Source of the DNA: Lepidostoma basale
Lineage: Eukaryota > Arthropoda > Insecta > Trichoptera > Lepidostomatidae
DNA: 64,000 nucleotides
Reading direction: 5' to 3'
NCBI GenBank assembly: GCA_022606425.2
Contig: JAHDVF020001253.1
Location: 197,001-261,000 of the forward strand
The position numbers and the translations under genes are program-made. Below are positions 25,701 to 34,856 of the stretch, in pieces (position 1 is the first letter of the stretch; every line of letters begins with the position of its first letter). Below the pieces are notes generated by a model. It ran no database searches, was not told where the DNA came from, and worked only from the letters and a program-made list of their open reading frames with translations.

Positions 25701-27013
25701 ATTTAACACCCTGATGATGGAGGCCGCAAGGGCCTCCGAAACGTTGGTGGAGGGAACACGGTTTCACCCCGAAAAATATTCCTATACATGTCTCACATGT
25801 TCTAATCAATGGAGCGGGTTCACCATATGTTTCTATCAGCAATAATAACTTTCCACAGCCTTTTTCTTTTGATTAAATAAGAAAGCAATGCGTGCCGTAA
25901 ATGTTATTTTTCAGGCACAAAAGTCAACTGAACGATACAACACAGACGCTATTGTTTGGCAGACTCAACTTGTGTTTGCGTGTAGGTTAATGTCAGACGA
26001 ACAAACTGACGTAGTGTCACATTCATGTACAAATGTAGATGGATGATGCCAAGGGGGATATCAAAGCGCTTGAATTTGTAAATTGGAGAATGCGATCGAT
26101 TGATCGGGGAGAGTAGCGAAAAATTCTGGAGGAGCAGGAGAGAGAAAAGAGTTTATGTGTGCCGTAGCACCAGTGATGATGATGATGTAAATATTAATCA
26201 AATATCTCAGATGCAACCCTCATACTAAATATGATTAATTCATAAAAAAAAATTGTGCATGGTGAATCATCTAATTCATTTTTATTGTTTAAATATTTTC
26301 CATAAACTAGAGTGTAGGCAATTTGACAGCTGTAAATCTTGTGAAAAAAACACTCTTAATTCAAAATTTATTTTAAATGCACAAATGAAAGATAAAAAAC
26401 AAATGTAACAGATGTAACAAATAATATTATTGATATATGAGCCAATATTAAATTGAATAATTCTATCGAATGTTGGATATTCAAATTATACATTTGCCCA
26501 ATGAATAATCTATATTATCTACTTAAATTGCACAATTGTTTTAAAGGTGCTATTTTTTATTTTCCTACCTGTCTTCTTAATTCAAGGTGTGTCTGTGTTA
26601 ATTGCGTGCAATTCATAAGTTGCCTTTCAAATGTATTGATTCGTTCAATTAAGATTAAATAGCCTTTGTATTACATGTGAAACAAATTCAAGGAGGCGTA
26701 TCTTGAACAAATCATTGAATTTTTTGAGGAATTGATTTCAAGGTTCTCGCGAGCGTTGACCGTCAACTGCGATACGCTTAACAATAATATCTAGAGCGTG
26801 CTATTTTAATAATGCAAATTCATTTATGACACATCAAATGCGGAATAAAGGCACACAAAATTAAAAGTATTTGACAAGGAAATTTGAAAACCCACCTTTC
26901 GCGTCACAGTCGACACAATATTTATTGTCTTCGTCTTTGAGCAGCTGGTTTAGGATCGTCTGACATTTTTCCTGTATTTGTTTCGTGCGATCCTTTTCGT
27001 TTCTTGATGTCAT
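10720..27013 (-). CDS. SMAP1: Stromal membrane-associated protein (ArfGAP)
   Basis: GTPase-activating protein for Arf GTPases in clathrin-dependent endocytic traffic (family knowledge). There are five coding exons, in transcript order: 27013-26896, 20776-20646, 14094-13916, 11856-11745 and 11664-10720. All junctions are GT-AG and the frame is continuous, giving 494 aa. Residues 1-125 form the ArfGAP domain. The C4 zinc finger is C33-x2-C36-x16-C53-x2-C56, followed by the catalytic arginine in AGIHRNLG (R61) and by [21 protein letters not shown] lysine-rich helical stretch ([13 protein letters not shown]) follows. The last exon is a disordered Q/N/F-rich tail with a conserved [13 protein letters not shown] block and ends in SVWQ. 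The start ATG is the first in frame before the domain. Introns of 6-7 kb are filled with transposon remnants. The first exon lies head to head with DSCC1. Confidence 0.95.
11870..12550. other. SMAP intron 4, unique part
   Basis: No coding exon or repeat recognised between the fourth exon and the piggyBac-like element. Confidence 0.4.
12772..12957 (-). pseudogene. piggyBac-like transposase N-terminal remnant
   Basis: Starts [10 protein letters not shown] and continues with an acidic stretch ([30 protein letters not shown]), the usual acidic N-terminus of piggyBac transposases. It stops after about 60 residues with no DDD catalytic domain. A paralogue lies at 19691-19848. Confidence 0.65.
13018..13590 (-). 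mobile_element. RTE-type LINE, 5'-truncated (GTTT-tail lineage)
   Basis: The minus strand encodes [20 protein letters not shown], then [20 protein letters not shown], then [12 protein letters not shown] and [20 protein letters not shown]. It ends in ATGGTTTGTTTATTTG. Flanking TAATAAATA repeats (about 13002 and 13592) mark the target duplication. The empty site survives at 19880-19890. Confidence 0.85.
14130..14500 (-). mobile_element. Non-RTE LINE 3' end
   Basis: The minus strand encodes [35 protein letters not shown] and [19 protein letters not shown], matching the plus-strand element at 19990-20360. This RTNL...RAI..LN...VF pattern is the C-terminal tail of L2/CR1-like LINEs. The 3' part includes the GTTTAAGGCATC segment seen at 15280 and 46790. 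Confidence 0.65.
14596..14905. repeat. Dispersed repeat B (two diverged copies)
   Basis: Two units share CACCTCTGATGTGACAAACT (or its variant), then CGTATGGCACGTGTAAGGTG, then TTGTTATCTGTAGAATGTG. Further copies are at 15404-15497 and 31786-31915. No coding potential. Confidence 0.65.
14980..15159. mobile_element. Harbinger-like MITE
   Basis: Imperfect inverted ends of about 40 bp: GGGTACAGCCACAC..., GTGCCAGGGTCGGAGACTAG at the left, and CTAGCCTCCGACCCAGGCAC..., GGCCGTGCCC at the right. TAA/TTA flanks fit PIF/Harbinger. No protein. Confidence 0.55.
15203..15500 (-). repeat. LINE 3' tail plus repeat B copy
   Basis: 15203-15400 repeats the 3' end of the 14130-14500 LINE (AATCAAATCAAATCAG tail). 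15404-15497 is a third copy of repeat B. Confidence 0.55.
15560..15880 (-). mobile_element. Very degenerate RTE remnant
   Basis: Blocks such as GAATGGTTAGACAGAGAAGA and TGCACCATGTCCATGCAAGC follow the order of the antisense RTE tail seen at 13020-13300, with heavy decay. A recent tandem duplication of a 35-bp segment (ATCCTTTCAATATTGTTC...) lies at 15799-15874. Confidence 0.4.
16190..16915 (+). mobile_element. LINE C-terminal region
   Basis: The plus strand encodes [20 protein letters not shown], then [20 protein letters not shown], then [20 protein letters not shown]. The next frame gives the [10 protein letters not shown] tail. It belongs to the same family as 34885-35445 and 63706-64000. 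Frames are broken. Confidence 0.75.
17210..17692 (+). mobile_element. LINE 3' end between 80-bp direct repeats
   Basis: 17292-17605 carries a LINE tail whose last part encodes [20 protein letters not shown], a C2H2-like motif typical of the extreme C-terminus of some insect LINEs, and ends in a GATGATG tract. It is bracketed by near-identical repeats of about 80 bp (17210-17291 and 17612-17692; TGGTGCCATTCCATGTAA, then GACTGTTCAACAGAGCTGTA). Confidence 0.6.
17700..17995. other. SMAP intron 3, unrecognised
   Basis: No feature recognised. Confidence 0.3.
18000..18482 (+). mobile_element. LINE fragment (rearranged)
   Basis: 18000-18075 gives a [17 protein letters not shown] tail. 18130-18480 encodes [20 protein letters not shown], then [20 protein letters not shown], then [15 protein letters not shown]. 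The order is inverted relative to a normal LINE, so at least two pieces are joined. Confidence 0.65.
18588..19035 (-). mobile_element. LINE fragment, same family as 6370-6736
   Basis: The minus strand encodes [20 protein letters not shown], then [20 protein letters not shown], then [21 protein letters not shown] tail homologous to 6374-6500 continues to 18590. Confidence 0.7.
19040..19425. other. SMAP intron 3, unrecognised
   Basis: No feature recognised. Confidence 0.3.
19426..19989 (-). mobile_element. piggyBac-like element, copy 2 (right end lost)
   Basis: Starts TTAACCCATTGCACCACTAA and follows copy 1 closely, including the antisense peptide [14 protein letters not shown] with its acidic stretch (19691-19848). 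It lacks the RTE insertion of copy 1. It breaks at a LINE at about 19990, so the right TTAA is missing. Confidence 0.75.
19990..20360 (+). mobile_element. Non-RTE LINE 3' end
   Basis: The plus strand encodes [28 protein letters not shown] and [20 protein letters not shown]. It ends in AAACTGATTTGATTTGAT, a pentanucleotide-repeat tail. It is inserted into piggyBac-like copy 2. Confidence 0.7.
20361..20610. mobile_element. Possible TTAA-flanked MITE
   Basis: TTAA at 20361-20364 and 20607-20610. The ends CCTGACGATCGCC and GGCGATTAATGGG match only partly. Internal GCGCACATGTGTGCG-like symmetric segments are present. Confidence 0.35.
20825..21425 (+). mobile_element. Two adjoining RTE LINE 3' ends (GTTA-tail lineage)
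   Basis: The first copy encodes [20 protein letters not shown], then [20 protein letters not shown]. The second (from about 21055) repeats the same region with more decay and ends GCGTGATGGTTAGTTAGTTA. It lies in SMAP intron 1, just upstream of exon 2. Confidence 0.8.
21586..21960 (-). mobile_element. RTE LINE 3' end (GTTA tail)
   Basis: Begins AACTAACTAACCATCACGCC (antisense tail). The minus strand encodes [20 protein letters not shown] and [20 protein letters not shown]. It faces the 20825-21425 copies tail to tail. Confidence 0.8.
22000..22270 (+). mobile_element. LINE C-terminal fragment
   Basis: Broken frames give [22 protein letters not shown] and [17 protein letters not shown], the same family as 36100-36430 and 61890-62110. 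Confidence 0.6.
22439..22580 (-). repeat. Single arm of a TTAA-type foldback element
   Basis: The minus-strand sequence CTTAACCCCTGTACACAGTG, then CTACATTTGCAGCTCATATA, then GTATCTTATAAATCAATG aligns with the arms of the 33108-33881 element (TTAACCCGTATAGTG, CTACATTTGCAATTCATA). Only one arm is present. Confidence 0.5.
22895..23400 (+). mobile_element. LINE C-terminal region
   Basis: A 129-codon frame at 22987-23376 encodes [20 protein letters not shown], then [20 protein letters not shown], then [20 protein letters not shown], ending in EEAYD. It is the best-preserved tail of the family also seen at 7400 and, antisense, at 44475. Confidence 0.8.
23405..24020. other. SMAP intron 1, unrecognised
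   Basis: Contains a tandem duplication (GTCTATCAGTAATACAAAGA, then TCAGATGTATTG) at about 23852-23936. Otherwise nothing recognised. Confidence 0.4.
24025..24262 (-). mobile_element. tRNA-derived SINE A
   Basis: On the minus strand a diverged tRNA-like head carries a B-box-like GGGTTCGATTTCCGG. It is followed by CAGTGTGATTGTCACACTG and a body ending in GAGCGATTCAACAAAATAAT. The same family occurs at 40016-40107 and 41203-41456. Confidence 0.7.
24912..24960 (-). ncRNA. Hammerhead-like ribozyme motif 1
   Basis: Minus strand, 5' to 3': stem I strand CACC, CTGATGA, T, stem II GGAGGCC-GCAAG-GGCCTCC (7 bp), GAAAC, GTT, stem I strand GGTG. Stem III is reduced to the A-U and C-G pairs with no loop. 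An extra T lies between CTGATGA and stem II, which standard hammerheads lack. Confidence 0.5.
25487..25535 (-). ncRNA. Hammerhead-like ribozyme motif 2
   Basis: Identical in core and stem II to the motif at 24912-24960, in the same orientation and 575 bp away. The two would bracket one RNA monomer. Confidence 0.5.
25704..25752 (+). ncRNA. Hammerhead-like ribozyme motif 3 (inverted copy)
   Basis: CTGATGA at 25711-25717, stem II GGAGGCC/GGCCTCC, GAAAC at 25738-25742, then GTTGGTG. It is the plus-strand mirror of motif 2. Confidence 0.5.
26040..26190 (+). mobile_element. LINE 3' fragment with GAT repeat tail
   Basis: A short LINE-like tail (TGGAGGAGCAGGAGAGAGAA, then TGCCGTAGCACCAG) ends in GTGATGATGATGATG. 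Assignment rests mainly on the tail. Confidence 0.4.
26191..26890. other. SMAP intron 1, unrecognised
   Basis: AT-rich, no feature recognised before SMAP exon 1. Confidence 0.4.
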
Positions 27014-27540
27014 TATAATAAATTTGTTCACTGCACCTCAGAAGCCGAATCACCACAAAATATTTGGAGGGGCCATTGACAGACGGAAATGACAACGAAG
27101 CGCGACTAACAAGCTATTGAATTTTATCTATTATTAGTCAGATAAATATGTATAATTTTCGTTCAAGTATCTACTCAAAAAGATAATGTTGTTTATGCTC
27201 AATTCAAGATTCCTTTATGGATTTTGATTTCTATTGTTGGTTTCTTGTATTCAGCATTTATTCTCTAGTTTCGATTAATTTAAAAAGTATATTATAAAAA
27301 GTTGTGAAAAAATCTCCGACATATCGAAAACGAATTATTACAAATCCTCTTTCGATTTTTTTTAATTCTGAAATCGATGTCGAGCTGTCATTTGTAATTT
27401 CACTGGTACTCGGCTAAGTTGGCTGCATTTTAATCTGATATATTAAACTACTGCGATTTAAAACAAAAGTTTTATTTTTTAAATCTCAAGTGTGTACAAG
27501 TTTTGAATAATTCGATATATACAGTTATTTATAAAGTAAA
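27014..27540. promoter_or_regulatory. Head-to-head promoter region of SMAP and DSCC1
   Basis: 527 bp separate the two divergent start codons and must hold both 5' UTRs and promoters. No TATA box is evident next to either start. No transposon is recognisable, in contrast to the flanking introns. Confidence 0.6.
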
Positions 27541-30500
27541 ATGGATGACAGGTGAGAAGTTTAACTTTAAACTGCTTTAACTAATTAAAGATTCATAACT
27601 TGAGTGACAGTAGTACTTCCAAATATTGGCGCGAAATTTTATTCAATAAAATGTATATTTTATTTTAAATTGTTTAAAATCTAAATTGTACAAAACGCGT
27701 TAATTTTACGAATAAATGTTTTTGTTTCGCGTAACGAATTTTATGTATGTTGTAGTTTATCCGCTTATTCAGAAGAGATTCCTTTTATTTTAGGTTAGAT
27801 TAAACTTCGAATTTTTATACTTATTTTCATTCAAATTTCAAGTTTTATTCCTTAACATTCATTGATATGTTTTAGGTTCGCTTGATTTCTAAATAATAAT
27901 TTTGTGACCTACCTAAAAGGTAACAATAATGTATGCAAATTAATTTCAATTGTGAATTTATTTGCTGACGAAGTACATGGTTTTCAAGGGAGCCTATTAA
28001 CCCTTTCAAACTTTTTGAAGATAATATCAGTTGTTTTTATAACATCACTACATAATTTACCTATCACATCTCCATGCAATAATTTACACTTTAAATGAGA
28101 CGGGTTTGTTTTTAGGGTTTTCTTGATTTTATTGTTTCTTGAACAATTATAATAATAAAAAATTGGATAATTTATAGAGCGCCATTTTTATGAATTACTC
28201 ATGTCAGGGGCGCTGTAGAAGATGCTCCGTTTTATCGACAAGATAAAAACAATAATATTAATTTTTGTGTGGAACTTCGTGTTAATTCATATTTATGAAA
28301 AAGTCTGTTTTCTATCAGTTTGATTATAATGTATTTCATAGGAATGATATGTTTTGCCTAGCAAGCCATTTGATGAAACATGTCACTCCCATAAAATATA
28401 ATAAAACTTCTAGAAAACAGACGTTTTCATTCATATTGTTTCCTTTCAGGTATACTTTTCTGGCAATCTCCTTTTTTTTATAAACAAGGCGTTTACATCG
28501 GAATTTTATAATTATAATTTTTATTTTATGAATGAAAACAGTTTTTTAATGAATTAAAACAGTATTTTTTCGAAGGTTTCACACCATTATTGGGTGAACA
28601 GTGTAAACTGTTGAAAAATATAAACTCAAACTGAAAAAGCAATGTTTTAACTCATAAAAAAAGGTTTATATATCAATGTGTCAACAGAGGTTAAAATATT
28701 TATTTTAATAAATAAAAATTAGAACGAATTTTTATAAATTAAAACACTGTTTTTTCCACTTTTGAGTTTATTTGTGTTTGTGAGTCTATTTATGTTTCGA
28801 AGGCTTACATCATTATTTATATCGTTCTCCCGATGATGAAGGTGTAAGCCTTCGAAACCTGTCGAGAAAAATAAACTCAAAAGTGGAAAAAAGTGTTTTA
28901 ATTCATATAAATTCATCGTTATGGAATTCCACGGTGTTAACACCTTAACTTTATCTAAAATTAAAAATTATATCTTAATACTTGCCATATAAACATCAGA
29001 CCATAGCTTCTATGCCGTTTGTTATTGTTTCAAGTAGATTTCATTTGTCCACATTTCTTATTCTCAAAGTACCATGTTAGGTCCACCCGACGTCGGCTAT
29101 CACTCTGGCGTAGGCCTCTCTGTCCTGTGCCAGGCGGAACAACTCCCCCACCCTCCGAATTTCGGTCCACTATTTAATCTTCTCCAGCCAGGACATCTGG
29201 GGTCTTCCCACACCGCGCCTACCCCACAATTTTCCCCATTAATATTTATTTTATTGGATAATAAGTCATAGACTTAGATCTTCTGGTATGCATCTCTTGG
29301 ATCAGATCTTTGACTATTCATTTTAAGCCTAATGGTACATGGTTGGTTTCATTAGTTAATATAGGTTCTCTCTTCTCCGGTCTCAATCTAATGATTGGTC
29401 TGCAGCAAGGCTACGCATCTCCTCTTCCACTCCGCTCGGTCCTCGGCAACTCTCTTCAACTCCGCATAAGAGGTGTAGCCCATATCTCGACAAATCTGGT
29501 CTAGGTACTCTTGGCGAGGTCGTCATCTCCCAATCGATCCCTCGACCATTCCCTCCAACACATTATGCAGGAAACATTCGTGTCGCAATACATGACCAAT
29601 CCATCTTGCGCGCCTCTCCGCTATGGTGTTCAACACATGCCTACTCTCTTCAACTCTGCTGAGAACCTCTTCATTTGTAATGTGGTCCCTCCATGAAACA
29701 CGGGCAACTCGTCGGTAGGTCCACATCTCAAATGCCTCCAGTCTTTTGCGCTCTCTTTTGCCCAGGCACCGAGTCTCACAGCCGTACAGTAAAACACTCC
29801 ACACCAATGTTTTTAAAAGTTATTTTGAATAGGTTATTAGTTATAAATTCATTTATTTTTTTGTTGTATATTTTTCAAATATTTCAAAAACATTCATTTT
29901 TATATACATGGCAAATAAAATAATAAGTATTACATAAAAGAATTTTTACAGACGGTGATGCATCCCGACATAACGTATTTGTTTTAAGCTGTGCGGATTA
30001 ATATACTTTTTTTACAAATAATTATATCGGAAGAAAACCGTCTATCAAATGTGTATTTGGTGTTCTAGAAGGCTACATACAAGAATAAAAAATATTGTTT
30101 TCATATATATTGGTAGTTTAATGTTTGGAAGAGAATTTTGTTTACCAAAAAAAAAATTCCATAAAAAATGCAAAAAAAATCTGATTCCTTTATAATAAAC
30201 AATGCATTTTCTCAATTTTAAGCCAATCAAAATTAACACTGTTGAAAAAAAAATCTGATAAAAAACAAAAGTATTATTTCAACATTAATTTTGTAATTTA
30301 AAATTTCTCTATCACTTCAAAATGAAATTTGACTTTGAGACATAATTTTTCATAAATAATAAAACTACATAATAAAAAAACAGAACCATTTCTTTAATGA
30401 TTTATAATATATAAAATTATATTGCAAAAAAAAAATACTTATAATTTTTGTACGCTTTAGAGATTGCAATGTTAAATTTTTTTCAAAACAAAACTTCTTT

Positions 30501-33500
30501 AATTTTTTTGATGAGACCTGAGGATAAAATGTCTCAAAAAAAAAGTTACTCGCAGTTTTGAAAGTGAAAAAAATATATTTATAATCGCGCACATTGCGTA
30601 ATCTCCTTGTTGTTATTAATGCTACTCTTTTATTTAGTGGTGCTATATATCGTTAATCGTTTTTATCTATGGAATAAATGGAGCTATGCACAAACGAAGC
30701 ATTAGCGAAGATACAGCGTTATCCACGGTATCACGAATCTTTGACCTAACGATGCTAACTTCACACTAGAATGAAAATTTTACACGTATGAATCACTGTA
30801 TTTTTTATTTACAAAAAAAATTGTATAACATTTTTAATTTTCAACAATTTCCGTCCATCACTAGAGAAGTAACAATGTTTAGAAGGTGGAAAATGGTGAA
30901 ACTAAAAAACAATTTTTTTAAATACAATGTTTTTTTAGTAATTTAATAAACTAACAGTCACTGCAGCTTTACCAACGAAACAAAGGTCATAAATTAATTG
31001 AGATTAGATTTTTATGGGATACACTTATTGAAAAAAAATTTAACTAAAAGTTAAATAAAGTAACATAACTTTAGCTGCAGAAATCAAATATCACGATCAA
31101 AGGTAACAATTTAATTCTAATGTAACCTATGTGTATATTTTTTGTAAATTTAATTCTAATTGTATACACTACCTATAAAAGGAAGCAATCGGCAAATATC
31201 TGAAATAATGCCATACACTCCAATTTTCTGGAATAACTGTAATACAAATGATAATAAATTGTGTGTATACTAGCAAGGAGAGGGCATGACATGGCAAACT
31301 GACTAAGATAGAATTTTACGGGGGTTGTAGTATCCCTTATATAATTAATATAGGGTGTTTTTTTTAGAGGTTTGGTTTTAAAACTGCCAAAATTATTTCT
31401 ACAAACTGTCAATTTGATAGTTGACAGTTAATTTGTAGTCAGTACGTTTTGCCATTTAACCATGAATAGAATGACGTCAGAACAGCGTTTGCAAATTGTT
31501 CAAATTTATTTTGAAAATCATGATTCAGTTCGCCAAACTTATCATGCACTACGTCCATTTTACGGTCGACATAATCATCCATCCGAGCAAGTTATTCGGT
31601 AGACCACGGATCGTTTTCGCACCACTTACACTCTAGTGGATAATACGCATCCACAAAAATGACAATTGTCGAAAAATTGTACTTCACGATTGCGCTTCAT
31701 TCGAGCTAGCCGTGGCGCTCATATGCCCGAAATCATATTTAAACAATAATATATTAACCCTATATAATTAACCCTTAACAGACGTAAGTCACCTCTGACG
31801 TGACAATAGAACTTTGTCGCTGTAGTCGTATGGCGCATGTGAGGTGACACGATGAATCATGTTGAATCTGGTTGTCTGTGGAATATGCACGTAATTACTT
31901 TGTCAGTTGAATATTGCCAACGGAGAGATTTTTTTAAATATAAGCTACGCTCAAAATTTTAAAAACTTTTTTCTCGAAATTGGGTGACCATTGGGCTTTC
32001 TTACTTTGACAATCAATGACTCTTAGGGGGTACTACAACCCTGCAAAACCTTATTCCGATACCAGTTTTCCACGTCGTGCCCTCCCCTTGTATGTTAAAA
32101 AATACAATCAAAATAAAATTGACAAAAAATATCTGCGATTATTTTTAACATTCATTTTTAATTTATATCGGATGAAATGTCAGTGCAATACTATTCTGAT
32201 TCATTGGTAAAGACTGCAAAACCGTTCACATATTTCACAAAGGCATCTGCTTGAATTTGCCCCATACGTTTTGATCATCCGCGGCCGTGGCTAGGGTGTA
32301 AACTCCAGCTATGCAGATGCCCACAGCGGCCCCCATCCCGGCGGCTCGGAGCCCCGCGGTGCTCTTGTATAGGGCTCCCGTGGTGGAAGCCGCTAGGAAG
32401 GTGTTGAGGGAGTCTTCTTTGTTTCTCGCGTATGACACGCCAACTCCGACCACAGAGTAGAAGGAAGCGATTATACCAAGTGTGCAGCTTGTGGCAGAAC
32501 CTGGAATTTATATTTATGATTTAAATATTAAATTAAACATTAGTCATACTAGATCAGACCTATCTCATAATAATCTTAGAAAAGATGAAAGACAGCATTA
32601 AATTTTATTCCATACAAGACGTTATATACCTGTAATATGTTCCCTGCATGCTTCAGATGCATTGATAATCTGACTGATTTTAAAATTACCTTTTAACCAC
32701 CCTACCTATTTGAACGTACGTGAGACATTCACTTTGACTGTACCATTCTACGATATCCCGTATCACGTACGGGCTTGAGAAAAAGTAATGTACCTAAAAT
32801 GTACAAAGTTTTAGGGATACGCGCATGTGCCATCAAAACTTGAGCACAAGTCTTCATAAATATGATAGTTTTACAAGGGGCAGGTCAAGTGTGCGGTGGA
32901 GTATTTGACGTTTCATAATTTAAAAAAATTAAATTAGTACATAATTAAATTTCATTAATAAAAAACCTGCTTGTTTTTTGCATGTTTCTCGGAAAATAAC
33001 CCAAAGGTAGGGCGGTTAATATACATTTTCAAAATGACTGATACGGACTTCTCTCTACGAAGGCATTAATGGATATATCACTCTTTGGTTTGATATCACA
33101 ATGGGTCTTAACCCGTATAGTGTGTGACTAGCTACATTTGCAATTCATATTTGAACGCATCTTATAAACCTTTTTACTTTTGTACATAATATTATGATGA
33201 ACTGGGACTGTCTGTTTGAGCTGTGAATGTAATCAACCACAGTTCGATACACTGCGTGGTTGCTCAATCTGTATATCCACAAGTGTGTGAAAGAACTTAA
33301 AAGAATAAATGCTGGTGCTAAGATGGGTGAGATGTCTGTTAGTTATAGATGATAAATGATTTAATTGTGTGGTATCATCAACAGATGTCGTTGGTAGTCC
33401 AAATCTTGATATAATGATTTGAGAACCAATCACAGTGCCCCAAGCATGGGGCCATATGCATGGAACATCAAAAATATTTGGCATTTAGAATAAACCTTAA

Positions 33501-33502
33501 AA

Positions 33503-33538
<36 letters not shown>

Positions 33539-33596
33539 TGTATGTATGTATGTATGTATGTATGTATGTATGTATGTATGTATGTATGTATGTATG

Positions 33597-33628
<32 letters not shown>

Positions 33629-33714
33629 TGTATGTATGTATGTATGTATGTATGTATGTATGTATGTATGTATGTATGTATGTATGTATGTATGTATATA
33701 TATATATATATAGG

Positions 33715-33745
<31 letters not shown>

Positions 33746-34764
33746 CGAACTGTGGTTACTACATTCAGCTCAAACAGACAGTCCCAGTTCATCATAATAT
33801 TATGTACAAAAGTAAAAAGGTTTATAAGATGCGTTCAAATATGAATTGCAAATGTAGCTAGTCACACACTATACGGGTTAAGAATGAAAATATAAGAAGT
33901 GAATGCGGTGCGAATGATGGTGTCATGAACAAAATAATGAAAGGATCATTAAGATGGTTTGGACATATGGAAAGAATGAATGAAGAAAGAATGGTAAAAA
34001 ATTATATGTTAATGATGTAAATGGTACCAGAAATAGAGGAAGACTAAGGAAAACGTGGCACGATCAAATAAATCAAATATTGAATGTCGGCCATGTGAGG
34101 AGTCAGAGAAATCGACGCGCGTGCATGACACGATGTATGAATGTTGAGGAAGCGAGAGAAATATGTCAGGAAAGAAAGGTGTGGCAGTCCATTCTTTCTG
34201 CCTACCCCTTCGGGGAGACGGCGTGATGGTTAGTTAGTTAGTTAGTTATATATATATATATATATTTTATTTATATAATTATTAATTAAATCATATAACA
34301 GCTAAATTAAAAAACGGTGGATACGTGTAACATAAATTAAATAAACACAAAAGTCCGGATCGTCCATGTCAACATGTGCAACATCGGAAAAAATTATGTG
34401 TTATTACATTATGTGCTAAATTAAAAAAACGGTGGATTCGTGGAACATAAATTAAATAGACAAATGTGTACCATCTAAAAATAACATTTTGTGATTAATT
34501 ATTTTTATTTTGTTATTTTATTTTATATCATCGTATTTTATATTATTTGTTTTAGATTTATTTTGTGGATGTTGGAAGATCGAAGTGTGCGCGGGAGATG
34601 CCTATTGGTGGCGATGAGGTTCGCAACCCATCACACCGCGTCTCCCGCGGGGCGAAAAGAGAAGGATGGAGTGCCGCATCGGTTAAAGTGTGACAGTCCA
34701 TTCTTTCTGCCTACCCTTTCGGGGAGACGGCGTGATGGTTAGTTAGTTAGTTAGTTTAGTTTTT

Positions 34765-34856
<92 letters not shown>

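Larger units (their letters stand above)
24845..25786 (-). mobile_element. Retrozyme/Penelope-like non-autonomous retroelement
   Basis: One unit begins TAAGTAAGAACTTAAATTTC and restarts at 25419, giving a 575-bp head-to-tail repeat. At 25605 the second partial unit meets an inverted copy (25606-25786) that mirrors it for about 180 bp, so 25423-25786 is a long hairpin. CATGTCTCACAT occurs on both sides (24833-24844 and 25787-25798) as a 12-bp target duplication. Each partial unit carries a hammerhead-like core. There is no ORF. Tandem plus inverted truncated copies are typical of Penelope-like elements. The classification is an inference. Confidence 0.6.
24330..25920 (-). mobile_element. Degraded mariner element split by a later insertion
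   Basis: 24341-24835 encodes the C-terminal half of a mariner transposase: [15 protein letters not shown] (first Asp), [11 protein letters not shown] (second Asp) and [20 protein letters not shown] (third Asp; 34 residues between second and third, hence D34D). 25795-25905 keeps N-terminal pieces ([29 protein letters not shown]) with a frameshift. About 100 central residues were lost before or at the insertion of 24845-25786. Inactive. Confidence 0.8.

Noticed and set aside
33430..33861. Open frames of 67-133 codons encoding MYVC or HTYI repeats
   Set aside because: They are translations of the TATG/TA microsatellite with no stop codons possible in the repeat; no protein family matches.
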